DNA of 64,000 bases. Source: CAZHYV01 sp964537055 (lineage in GTDB: Bacteria > Myxococcota_A > Polyangia > Palsa-1104 > JAEUJZ01). The notes beneath the pieces are model-generated. The model saw nothing but the letters and a program-made list of their open reading frames with translations. It was not told the DNA's origin and did not search any database. The position numbers were made by a program, and so were the translations under genes. Location: the NCBI GenBank assembly GCA_964537055.1, contig CAZHYV010000004.1, positions 62,001 through 126,000 of the forward strand. The letters are read 5' to 3'. Below, one piece after another: positions 27,808 to 35,840 of this stretch; position 1 is the stretch's first letter, and each line of letters opens with the position of its first letter.

Positions 27808-29613
27808 ATGTCCTCGGATTCCCGTTTTATCCGCAACTTTTCGATTATTGCGCACATCGATCATGGCAAATCCACCTTGGCAGATCGTCTTTTAGAGGCG
27901 ACAGGAGCCATCACTGCACGTGAAAAACAAGACCAATTCCTTGATAAAATGGATTTAGAACGAGAACGAGGGATTACTATCAAGGCTCAAACGGTCCGTC
28001 TGAACTATCAGGCGAAGGATGGCCATACCTATATCTTAAATCTTATTGATACCCCAGGGCACGTAGATTTCAACTATGAGGTCAGCCGCTCCCTTGCCGC
28101 TTGTGAGGGTGCTCTGCTCGTCGTGGATGCTGCCCAAGGCGTTCAAGCACAAACGCTAGCAAACGTGTACTTGGCCCTGGATAACAACTTAGAAATTGTC
28201 CCCGTGCTGAATAAGATCGATCTGCCCACCGCAGAACCTGACCGCATCCGAAAACAGATTGAGGATGTGATTGGACTCGATGCTTCGGATGCCATCCTAG
28301 CAAGTGCGAAAGACGGACTTGGTGTTCCAGAGACCCTAGAAGCCATTGTAAAAAGAATTCCTCCACCCAAGGGAGATCCCAATGCTCCTCTTCAGGCGCT
28401 TATTTTTGATAGCTGGTACGATACCTACCGAGGGGTCATTGTCTTAATTCGTATTAAACAAGGAACCCTCCGCAAGGGAGATAAGATTCTCTTATGGTCC
28501 ACGGAAAAAACTTTTGAGGTATTAGCACTGGGTGCTTTTACTCCCCATCCCAAAGAATTAGAGCAACTCTCGATTGGTGAAGTCGGCTTTGTGGTGGCCA
28601 ATATTAAAGCTGTCGCTGATACGAAGATTGGTGATACGCTTACCCATGCGGACAGACCATGTGCTGAAGCGTTGCCTGGTTTTAAAATGGTAAAGCCAAT
28701 GGTTTTTGCCGGGATCTTTCCGACGGACACGGCTAAATATACTGACCTTAGAGAAGCACTTCACAAACTTCACTTAAACGATGCATCCATTACGTTTGAA
28801 CCTGAAACCTCGATGGCATTGGGGTTTGGATTCCGCTGCGGATTCTTGGGATTGCTCCATATGGAAATTATCCAAGAACGTCTTGAACGTGAATATCACT
28901 TAGAACTCATCACCACGGCACCCACGGTAGAATACCGGGCCATTGATCGTGAAGGAAACGTGACAACCATCGATAACCCTGCCGCTTTACCTGAAGAAGG
29001 AAAAGTAGTCACGATTGAAGAGCCTGTGGTCTTGGCAACCATCCATACACCGACGGAATATGTTGGAAATTTGATCACCCTCTGTCAAGAACGCCGTGGG
29101 GTTCAGGTAGGAATGAATTATTATGGGGACAACCGGGTTGCGCTCAAGTATGAGCTTCCTTTGGCCGAAATTGTCTTTGGTTTCTACGACAAGTTAAAAT
29201 CGCTCTCGAGAGGCTATGGCTCGCTGGACTACGAGCTCCTCACCTACCGCGAGGCCGATCTGGTTCGGCTTGACCTTTTGGTCAATGGCGACCGGGTCGA
29301 TACGCTCTCTTGCATCACCCATCGAGAGAAAGCCTTCTACCAAGGACGAGAGCTTTGTAATAAAATGAAGGACCTCATTCCCCAGCAACAGTTTGAGGTG
29401 GCGATTCAAGCCGCCATTGGGAGCCGAATTATTGCAAGAAGTACGGTGAAAGCACTTCGCAAGAACGTAACGGCCAAATGCTATGGGGGGGATATCACCC
29501 GGAAACGCAAACTGCTCGAGCGCCAGAAAGAAGGAAAGAAGCGGATGAAACAGGTAGGCAGCGTCGAAATTCCTCAAGAGGCATTCCTAGCGATCCTGAA
29601 GGTCGAAGGCTAA
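27808..29613 (+). CDS. lepA: elongation factor 4 (LepA)
   Basis: Ribosome-dependent GTPase that back-translocates or assists 30S assembly. 601 residues, normal length. G1 AHIDHGKST, G2 region RGITIKAQTVRL, G3 DTPGHVDF, G4 NKIDLP, G5 SAKDG. The EF4-specific C-terminal domain is present (SRGYGSLDYELLTYREADL, KAFYQGRELCNKMKDLIP, GGDITRKRKLLERQKEGKKRMK). Divergent from the lipoprotein cluster and followed by the BtrH-like gene on the same strand. Confidence 0.98.
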   Translation: MSSDSRFIRNFSIIAHIDHGKSTLADRLLEATGAITAREKQDQFLDKMDLERERGITIKAQTVRLNYQAKDGHTYILNLIDTPGHVDFNYEVSRSLAACEGALLVVDAAQGVQAQTLANVYLALDNNLEIVPVLNKIDLPTAEPDRIRKQIEDVIGLDASDAILASAKDGLGVPETLEAIVKRIPPPKGDPNAPLQALIFDSWYDTYRGVIVLIRIKQGTLRKGDKILLWSTEKTFEVLALGAFTPHPKELEQLSIGEVGFVVANIKAVADTKIGDTLTHADRPCAEALPGFKMVKPMVFAGIFPTDTAKYTDLREALHKLHLNDASITFEPETSMALGFGFRCGFLGLLHMEIIQERLEREYHLELITTAPTVEYRAIDREGNVTTIDNPAALPEEGKVVTIEEPVVLATIHTPTEYVGNLITLCQERRGVQVGMNYYGDNRVALKYELPLAEIVFGFYDKLKSLSRGYGSLDYELLTYREADLVRLDLLVNGDRVDTLSCITHREKAFYQGRELCNKMKDLIPQQQFEVAIQAAIGSRIIARSTVKALRKNVTAKCYGGDITRKRKLLERQKEGKKRMKQVGSVEIPQEAFLAILKVEG

Positions 29614-29668
29614 GTTCCTCTTCTCTCAAGGAGCTTTCATACAGATATTTCTTCTCAGGGAGGTACTT

Positions 29669-30652
29669 ATGTTGGTAGAACCAAGCGTCCCCTACCCCGG
29701 TCAGCACTGCGAGACCACTGCGACAGGAACTCTTTTGCTTCAGCATGGCATTTGTCTGTCAGAACCTATGCTGTTTGGCCTTGGGGAAGGCTTAAGCTTT
29801 ATCTTCTGGAACATGAAGTCAATGGAATTTCCCTTTATTGGAGGTCGAACTAAACCAGATCTCCTCACCCAGAATATAGCAGCTCGTTTGGAGTTTTCTT
29901 TAGAAGTGCACGAGACTGCCTCTACAAGGAAGGCATGGGAACATGTGAAAGCAAACCTAGACCAAAACCGTTTGGTTGGCCTTAAGCTAGACAGTTTTTA
30001 TCTTGAGTATTTCACAAAGCCTTTTCATTTTGCGGGACACTACGTTACGATGTATGGTTATGATGAATCGTTTGCTTATTTGGTCGATACAAAGCAGCAA
30101 GGAGGCAAGGTCACAACGTCTTTACAAAGTTTAGAACATGCCCGAAACGCAAAAGGGCCCATGTCTTCAAAGAATCTTTCGTATACTCTCACCCCTACAG
30201 GAAAACCATGGGATCTTGCACAGGCCGTTCGGACAGCCCTTCGTAACAATGCAAACACCTATCTGTCACCACCGATCACCAATATAAGTTATCTAGGGAT
30301 CGCGAAGATTGCGGCCTACCTTCCCACGTGGTTTGCAAAGAGTCCAAATCGATCAAAGGAATTTTGCACAACGGCCATGCTGATGGAAAAAGCTGGAACA
30401 GGCGGTGCCTTGTTTCGCAACCTTTACCGAGACTTTCTTGAAGAAAGCCAAACGCTGCTTGGAGGAGCCTCTTTAAAGCAAGCTCATGCTTTATTTAGCG
30501 AAGCTGCTACGCAATGGACCGAGGTAGCGCACCTTTTGGAACAAGCAGGAAAAACGGAGCAGGTTCGGCACGTGCAAAAAGCTGCAGGACTCCTTATCTC
30601 TATTTCGAAAACTGAGCACACCGCTATGAAGCTTGTCCAAGAAGCTTCTTGA
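29669..30652 (+). CDS. BtrH N-terminal domain / DUF4872 family protein
   Basis: 327 residues. The N-terminus HCETTATGTLLLQHGICLSEPMLFGLGEGLSF matches the BtrH_N domain by eye, a cysteine-peptidase-like fold in which the HC pair supplies the nucleophile; the second block AGHYVTMYGYDESFAYLVDTKQQGG carries a His/Asp pair in the expected place. The C-terminal helical half fits DUF4872. BtrH is an acyltransferase in butirosin biosynthesis, but no antibiotic genes are present here, so the substrate is open. GGGAGG lies 6 nt before the ATG, a strong start. It probably shares a transcript with the next small gene. Function inferred from family only. Confidence 0.75.
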   Translation: MLVEPSVPYPGQHCETTATGTLLLQHGICLSEPMLFGLGEGLSFIFWNMKSMEFPFIGGRTKPDLLTQNIAARLEFSLEVHETASTRKAWEHVKANLDQNRLVGLKLDSFYLEYFTKPFHFAGHYVTMYGYDESFAYLVDTKQQGGKVTTSLQSLEHARNAKGPMSSKNLSYTLTPTGKPWDLAQAVRTALRNNANTYLSPPITNISYLGIAKIAAYLPTWFAKSPNRSKEFCTTAMLMEKAGTGGALFRNLYRDFLEESQTLLGGASLKQAHALFSEAATQWTEVAHLLEQAGKTEQVRHVQKAAGLLISISKTEHTAMKLVQEAS

Positions 30653-30681
30653 ACCTTGTTTCTTTTTATAGTAGGCAAGTA

Positions 30682-31056
30682 ATGATGAAGACTTTTGGCA
30701 AAGCTCTCTTGTTTGGATTCCTTCTTTGGTTATGTATTTTCATGACTGCGTTTCTTATGTACTCAGTCCGTAAAAGCGATCCCATCTTCTTTGAAACCCT
30801 AATGACTCTCACCATTACGTTCTTTTCCGTGACAGCTTCCGTACTTTTCTTTCGGAAGACTCCTGTTTCCGTAGCGTATGGACTTTTGCTCGGCTTGCTC
30901 TGGGCTCTCATGAACGTACTCATCGACCTCCCTGCGTTTCTCTGGGGCCCCATGAAAATGCCCGTTCTGCGTTACATGCAAGACATTGGACTAACCTATC
31001 TCGCAATTCCAATGATTACCACTGGGTTTGGTTTTTTCACCTCCCCCAAAAAGTAA
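30682..31056 (+). CDS. small four-TM membrane protein, function unknown
   Basis: 124 residues from the ATG at 30682 (a second ATG follows at once). Four hydrophobic segments: ALLFGFLLWLCIFMTAFLMY, LMTLTITFFSVTASVLFF, VAYGLLLGLLWALMNVLIDL and IGLTYLAIPMITTGFGFF. No conserved motif is recognised. It follows the BtrH-like gene after 29 nt, so the two are probably co-transcribed. Confidence 0.7.
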   Translation: MMKTFGKALLFGFLLWLCIFMTAFLMYSVRKSDPIFFETLMTLTITFFSVTASVLFFRKTPVSVAYGLLLGLLWALMNVLIDLPAFLWGPMKMPVLRYMQDIGLTYLAIPMITTGFGFFTSPKK

Positions 31057-31132
31057 ACCGTTTCTTTCCTAAAGCTGCTTCTGCTTGGTTCTTCTTGAAT
31101 TTTGCCCTGATTCATGAAATAAAAGAACCCAC

Positions 31133-32410
31133 ATGAAACCTCCGCAGGCAAAAAAGGCAAACTCTTTCACTTCTTCTAGTGTCATTGAGGATTCTTTCTC
31201 TTCACACCGAATCCTACGAGGGCTGTACGAAAACATTTGGCTCGTCTCAATTCCCGTCTTTATCGGAGTCTATCTAGCCATCGTTTCCGCGACCAATTCG
31301 TATGATTTCGGGAAAGTTCCTTTTTTACGATGGATCCAAGCGGCAGTGGCTGTGTTCATTTTACTTGGGCTCTTTTCGCTTCTTAATAAAATATTCTATG
31401 TCGCCTTCCAGAAGGTGCGGAAAGATATTGATCAACTGTATCGGCTTAAATCACTTCGACAAAACGCCAAAACGTATGCAACCAAACTTTCTCCTGAGAA
31501 AAAGGCCAAGCTCCTTTCAGCTATAGAGAACCTAAAGCAAGCGTTTCGAAAAAACACAGGACTGAAAAAAGCCTCTAGCGAAATACTTGAACAATTGCCA
31601 CAAAATGGTGAGTACGAAAAACCAAGAGCAATGGATTACTTCTCCTCTCTGTTTATCGCTTTGCTTGTAGCTTTATTCTTACGAGGATTCTTGGTAGGTA
31701 ACTTTGTCATTCCTTCGGGCTCCATGATTCCCACCCTTCAAGTGGGCGATCATATTTTTGTGAATCAGGCCATTTATGGAATCGGGATTCCATTTACCAC
31801 AAAGAAATTTGGTACTCACCTTCGGACGCCACAGCCAGGTGAGATTATTGTTTTTATGGGTCTTGATGCTGACGATGATCGCGATCTTATTAAACGAGTT
31901 ATTGCCATTCCTAACGACAAGATTACCTTCTGTCGAGGGAGTGATACCATCCGGATTAATGGCCAAGAGCTCGTTCAAAAGATCCAACCGGGCCCTTGCT
32001 CCTATGTGGACAAAGATCACCCTGAGACAAACGAGCTTGCTGACTGGAAGCAGATGAGCGAATGTACTCTCCTTCTTGAGTCTAACCGCACTGCGGCTTA
32101 CATCATCCAAAAGACAGAGCTCCCCGGGACACTTCCTTCGTATGGTCCTCTCCCTTCGTTTGTTGAGGAGCGCTTCAAACCTGAGCAAGAAGACCCAAGC
32201 TGTTATACCTACGAGGTTCCCTCGGATCATGTGTTCGTTATGGGTGATAACCGTGACCACAGCCGCGACAGCCGTTATTTTGGACCGGTCCCCTACAATA
32301 GAATTAAGGGGAAGGCGATGATCATTTGGTGGTCTGATGGCGTCCAATTTGTGAAGGACAAAGCCCAGCCTTTTGCGAGACTTGAACGAATCCTGAAAAA
32401 AATTCAGTAA
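31133..32410 (+). CDS. lepB: signal peptidase I with extended N-terminus
   Basis: Removes signal peptides from exported proteins at the inner membrane. 425 residues. Catalytic Ser197 is in FVIPSGSMIPTLQVGD and the general-base Lys254 in DRDLIKRVIAIPND; the late motif VMGDNRDHSRDSRYFGPV is complete. There are three hydrophobic segments (about 36-52, 66-90 and 172-193) before the active site, where typical enzymes have one or two, and a polar 80-residue region between the second and third. A large insertion with four Cys (near residues 265-355) lies between the Lys and the late motif. Upstream of tsaE by 16 nt. Confidence 0.95.
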   Translation: MKPPQAKKANSFTSSSVIEDSFSSHRILRGLYENIWLVSIPVFIGVYLAIVSATNSYDFGKVPFLRWIQAAVAVFILLGLFSLLNKIFYVAFQKVRKDIDQLYRLKSLRQNAKTYATKLSPEKKAKLLSAIENLKQAFRKNTGLKKASSEILEQLPQNGEYEKPRAMDYFSSLFIALLVALFLRGFLVGNFVIPSGSMIPTLQVGDHIFVNQAIYGIGIPFTTKKFGTHLRTPQPGEIIVFMGLDADDDRDLIKRVIAIPNDKITFCRGSDTIRINGQELVQKIQPGPCSYVDKDHPETNELADWKQMSECTLLLESNRTAAYIIQKTELPGTLPSYGPLPSFVEERFKPEQEDPSCYTYEVPSDHVFVMGDNRDHSRDSRYFGPVPYNRIKGKAMIIWWSDGVQFVKDKAQPFARLERILKKIQ

Positions 32411-32426
32411 GAATTCCTCTATCAAG

Positions 32427-32936
32427 ATGCCTGGAAGGAACATTCACCAAAATTCATTCTCTATCCATTTAGGGAGCCCAAGTGAAACCCAGAGGTGGGC
32501 CATCGCGTTAGGAGCGCTTGTAGAACCAGGGGATGTTCTGATCCTTTCTGGAGAGATGGGGTCGGGGAAAACATTTTTTGTCAAAGGACTTGCCCAGGGG
32601 ATGAACATACCCGGTGCTGCTTCTGTAAGCAGCCCCAGCTTTACCCTCATCAACGAATATCCTGGAAGAATTTCTCTTTACCATGCTGACCTCTACCGTC
32701 TTGAGCGAGAAGAAGAGCTGACCGAGCTGGGGCTTTTTGAGAGAGCCGAAGCAAATGCTGTTATGGCTGTCGAATGGCTGGATCGGTTCCCAAGGTGGAT
32801 CCCCAAAGAGCACCTAAGGATTCATCTTTCCTTTACCCAAAAGGATCAGGAGAGGCTTCTTTCTGTAGAGGCAAAGGGGTCGTCCCATGTTCGGCGAATA
32901 CAGCAGTGGTTCAGCCTTATGAGATCTGCGAGCTAA
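32427..32936 (+). CDS. tsaE: tRNA threonylcarbamoyladenosine biosynthesis ATPase TsaE
   Basis: Works with TsaB and TsaD to place t6A at position 37 of ANN-decoding tRNAs. 169 residues. Walker A GEMGSGKT (residues 42-49), then the conserved SSPSFTLINEY, YHADLYRLE and the late VEWLDRFP motif. Follows lepB after 16 nt on the same strand, so probably one operon. Convergent with the DUF349 gene. Confidence 0.93.
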   Translation: MPGRNIHQNSFSIHLGSPSETQRWAIALGALVEPGDVLILSGEMGSGKTFFVKGLAQGMNIPGAASVSSPSFTLINEYPGRISLYHADLYRLEREEELTELGLFERAEANAVMAVEWLDRFPRWIPKEHLRIHLSFTQKDQERLLSVEAKGSSHVRRIQQWFSLMRSAS

Positions 32937-32997
32937 CATCGTGGGGCGTCTCTAGCAAAATGGCACGAAGAAGTACAACAAGGCAAGAGACCGAGCT

Positions 32998-35427
32998 TTA
33001 CGTCTCTACGGGGGTGGGTTGCGGTAGGCTGAGGCGATTGCTAAATCGTGAAAGCTCTTTATCAAGCTCTGCCTTGTCTTGAACAGAAAGCTTCGCCTTA
33101 TGCTTTTCGATCACTTTTCGGCATAGCTCATCGAATTGCTCATCGATAGAGTGATTGCCCTCTTTGGATCGGGGCAAGGTCCCTATACTTTTCCAATCTG
33201 CACGGATTCTTTTTATTTCAGTATAGATAGAGGGTACAGGATCGTCCGTTTTTAGAATCGCCTCAAGGGTTTCGTACAGAGCCTGCTTTCGAGAAGATTG
33301 CTCTTTGATCTCTGCCTCTCGCTCTTTTAAATAAGAATCTCGACGCTCGAAGAAGTGGTTCCATGCTTTGCGAAAGCGGTTATTGATTTCCTTGGCAGCT
33401 GCCTTTGGAACCGCACCTATCTCTTTCCACTCTGCGCTCAATTTTCGAAATTGGTTCGCTGTGTACCGAAAGTCGCTTGACTCAGAAAGAGCCTCTGCTT
33501 GGGTACATAGCGATTCTTTCCGCTTCAGGTTTTGTTCCCACACAAGTTTCTGCTTTTTGAGGTATTCACGGTAACGAACAAAAAACTGTTGGTAGGCCTC
33601 CCGGAATCGCTTGGTCAAAGCCTGAGCCTGCTCTTTAGGGAGAGGCCCTACTTGGTTCCACTTTGCCCGAAGCTCATTCATTTGGGGCACAGATTCTTTC
33701 CACTCCGTGGAGGCAACAAGGGCCTCAGCCTTTTGGCAAAGCTCCTCCTTCATAGGAACATTTGCCAGCCGTTCAGCCAAAAGAGCCTCTTTGAACGTTT
33801 CTGCTTTGGTTTTTGCTTCAGACAGAGCTTCGAGAAACCGTGTTTTTCTCTCTTGAAACTCGTTGTCTTTCTTAAGCGCGTGCGCAAAAGATTTGGAGGC
33901 TTCGCGAATCGCCCGTACCTCTTCCAGATACTTTCTGCCATCCGTCTCTTCTTTCAATTTGTTAAGACGTAGCTCAAGCTGATCGAGTTGAGACCGCAAG
34001 GACCACTGTTTCCAATCGCTCGCCTCTTTTAATTCCACAAGTCGCTTCGATAATGCCTCTTTGAGCTTGGTGAAGCGCGCTCGAATTTCGAGCTGCTTTC
34101 GTTTAGGAAGGGCATCCAGATTTTCAATAGTTTCCTGCCATGTCTTTAGACGCTGATCGATTTCTTTTCTCGAGGCCTGATCAAGGTCGCGCTCAAGCTC
34201 ATCGCAAACCTTCTCAAGAAGCGACAACTGAGTTTGATAGGCATGTTCAAGATTGGATGAGGTATGTTCTGGATTGGATGGCCGCTTTTCTGATCGTGGC
34301 TTGTCTGACTTCGAATTTTCGGACCAAGAAGGAGATTGGTCCTTGTTCACAGAAGCAGCCACAGCACCAATCCTTCGTTTTGCTTGCTGATACATTTGCA
34401 AGAAGCGTGTTTCTAGCGGCTTCAAATCTGCTTTCGGAGAACCCAAAGCGGACGCTTTTGCACGGATTCCCTCGAGCTCTTCCACAGAGGTAAATTCTCC
34501 CCCATGCTGAAGCTCTTCGCACAAGGCAAGCCATTTCTGTCTCTGACTCTCTCTTTCTTGTTCCTCCCGAAAGCGATCCAAAAAGCTTTGTTTTCTGATA
34601 GAGTGTTGCTGCAACAGACGCTGAAATCGTTCGATAAGCACCTGTTCTTTCGGCTCCTCACTATTATCACCAAGAACAGCCCAGGATTGCTTGATGTCAT
34701 TTACTTTTAAGAAGACGGCATCCCAATCATTGCTTTGGGAAAGGCTTTCCAAAAGCTTACACAATTTTTCTCGCTTTTCCATCCTCTTTTCTAAAGAAAG
34801 CGAGGATATAGACGGAGATTCTCCCGCTTGCCCATTCGATTGTGTAGAGGTTTTAGACGCCGCAGGACCTTGCATCTTCTCTAGCTTTTTTACGACTTCT
34901 TTCACGAGGTCCTTCGGAAGAGAAGCAGAGGACAATTCTTTGAGAAGAGTACGCTCCTCGATCCGCTGTAACGCAAGGGTTTGGATGTTACGGTCCTTAG
35001 TCTTTCTGATAACCTCAACAAGCGATTTGGGACGCGTGATTGCTTGTAACGCCGCGTTCCTTACTGCTTCTAAGGGAGCTCGGGTGGCGAGCTCGATAAG
35101 CTCTTTTTCGCCGACAAGAAAAGTGACCGCTTCAACCGCTTTTTGCTGCTCGTTTCCACTTAGGGCCACAGCAAAATAAATCGCAGATAGTTTTTCTGTC
35201 GCCAGCTTTCGGACTTCCTCGGCAGTATCCTCTTTGGCCACTCTCCGCAGAGTCTCTGGATGAGAGAGTTTCCGAATGGCGACCTTGCGAATGTTTGCCT
35301 CAGGATCTGTAAGCGCAACTTCTGCCAAAGCCTTTGTCTGTGATTCCTCCAAATCCCGAACGGCGGAAAGACGAAGTTCTTTGTCACTATGTTTCCAATT
35401 TGGACGAAATAGATCAAAAAATCCCAT
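32998..35427 (-). CDS. DUF349 domain protein with HEAT-like N-terminus
   Basis: 809 residues, function unknown. Residues 1-190 form HEAT-like helical repeats (for example DPEANIRKVAIRKLSHPETL, APLEAVRNAALQAI). The rest is largely alpha-helical, Glu/Lys-rich and contains several DUF349 units, recognisable by W-x(3-5)-G spaced motifs such as LRAKWNQVGPLPKEQAQALTKRFRE, LSAEWKEIGAVPKAAAKEINNRF and IRADWKSIGTLPRSK. Low-complexity Ser-rich linkers separate the halves. DUF349 proteins are widespread but poorly characterised. Its start is 413 bp downstream of the hybrid-kinase stop, on the same strand. Confidence 0.88.
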   Translation of the reverse strand: MGFFDLFRPNWKHSDKELRLSAVRDLEESQTKALAEVALTDPEANIRKVAIRKLSHPETLRRVAKEDTAEEVRKLATEKLSAIYFAVALSGNEQQKAVEAVTFLVGEKELIELATRAPLEAVRNAALQAITRPKSLVEVIRKTKDRNIQTLALQRIEERTLLKELSSASLPKDLVKEVVKKLEKMQGPAASKTSTQSNGQAGESPSISSLSLEKRMEKREKLCKLLESLSQSNDWDAVFLKVNDIKQSWAVLGDNSEEPKEQVLIERFQRLLQQHSIRKQSFLDRFREEQERESQRQKWLALCEELQHGGEFTSVEELEGIRAKASALGSPKADLKPLETRFLQMYQQAKRRIGAVAASVNKDQSPSWSENSKSDKPRSEKRPSNPEHTSSNLEHAYQTQLSLLEKVCDELERDLDQASRKEIDQRLKTWQETIENLDALPKRKQLEIRARFTKLKEALSKRLVELKEASDWKQWSLRSQLDQLELRLNKLKEETDGRKYLEEVRAIREASKSFAHALKKDNEFQERKTRFLEALSEAKTKAETFKEALLAERLANVPMKEELCQKAEALVASTEWKESVPQMNELRAKWNQVGPLPKEQAQALTKRFREAYQQFFVRYREYLKKQKLVWEQNLKRKESLCTQAEALSESSDFRYTANQFRKLSAEWKEIGAVPKAAAKEINNRFRKAWNHFFERRDSYLKEREAEIKEQSSRKQALYETLEAILKTDDPVPSIYTEIKRIRADWKSIGTLPRSKEGNHSIDEQFDELCRKVIEKHKAKLSVQDKAELDKELSRFSNRLSLPQPTPVET

Positions 35428-35840
35428 GGGTATCCTAACATCTGATCATCGAGAGAAGCACTCAAACGTTGTTCTAATCACTTCTTAAAGACTGTTGATG
35501 GGTGCGATCGCTCTTCTTGATTAACTGAGTGTTACTTAACACAACGATCTATTTCAAACAAGAGGTGATCCCTGCGCAGATAGGAGCCGGGGTCGGGGAG
35601 GGGTGAACCGCTAAAGCCTGTAGAAGGTGGAGCAGGGTCTCTCTCTGAAAGAGAATGCGGGCCTGTTTCGGATCCCCTCTTTAAACATCCATGGGCTGAT
35701 AATTTCTCGGCAAGCCTGGCACACCTTTTCTATCTGTTGAGTACAATTTTCTGCATCTACCAAAGAGAAGGAAGGGGTTACTCTATTCGATAAATGAAGA
35801 GAAAAGAGAGTACATGCAGAATCTTGTTGTTCTAGGAAGT
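35428..35840. other. 413-bp intergenic region between hybrid kinase and DUF349 gene
   Basis: No credible open reading frame. It contains a palindromic element (GTGTTA-CT-TAACAC, 35529-35542), a G-rich block with three GGGG runs (35589-35603) and a possible long-stem RNA fold (35560-35681, separate entry). Both flanking genes are on the minus strand, so the region holds the end of the kinase transcript and the leader of the DUF349 gene. Confidence 0.7.
35560..35681. ncRNA. candidate structured RNA, about 122 nt, strand unknown
   Basis: AAGAGGTGATCC (35560-35571) can pair with GGATCCCCTCTT (35670-35681) with one mismatch, closing a 122-nt element. Inside, GATAGG and CCTGTT can extend the stem with two G-U pairs, and TCTCT/AGAGA forms a small hairpin near 35640-35654. 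No family consensus (SRP, 6S, 5S, RNase P, tmRNA) fits. The element could equally be the terminator or leader of a flanking gene. Only covariation or RNA-seq would settle it. Confidence 0.25.

Noticed and set aside
35560..35681. SRP RNA (ffs), 6S RNA or 5S rRNA in the kinase/DUF349 gap
   Set aside because: Length and a closing stem are suggestive, and GAAGG...AGCAG recalls the SRP apical loop, but the conserved CAGG-N-CCGGAAGG-AGCAGCC context, the 5S CCGAACTC block and the 6S central bubble are not present. Kept only as an unassigned candidate.
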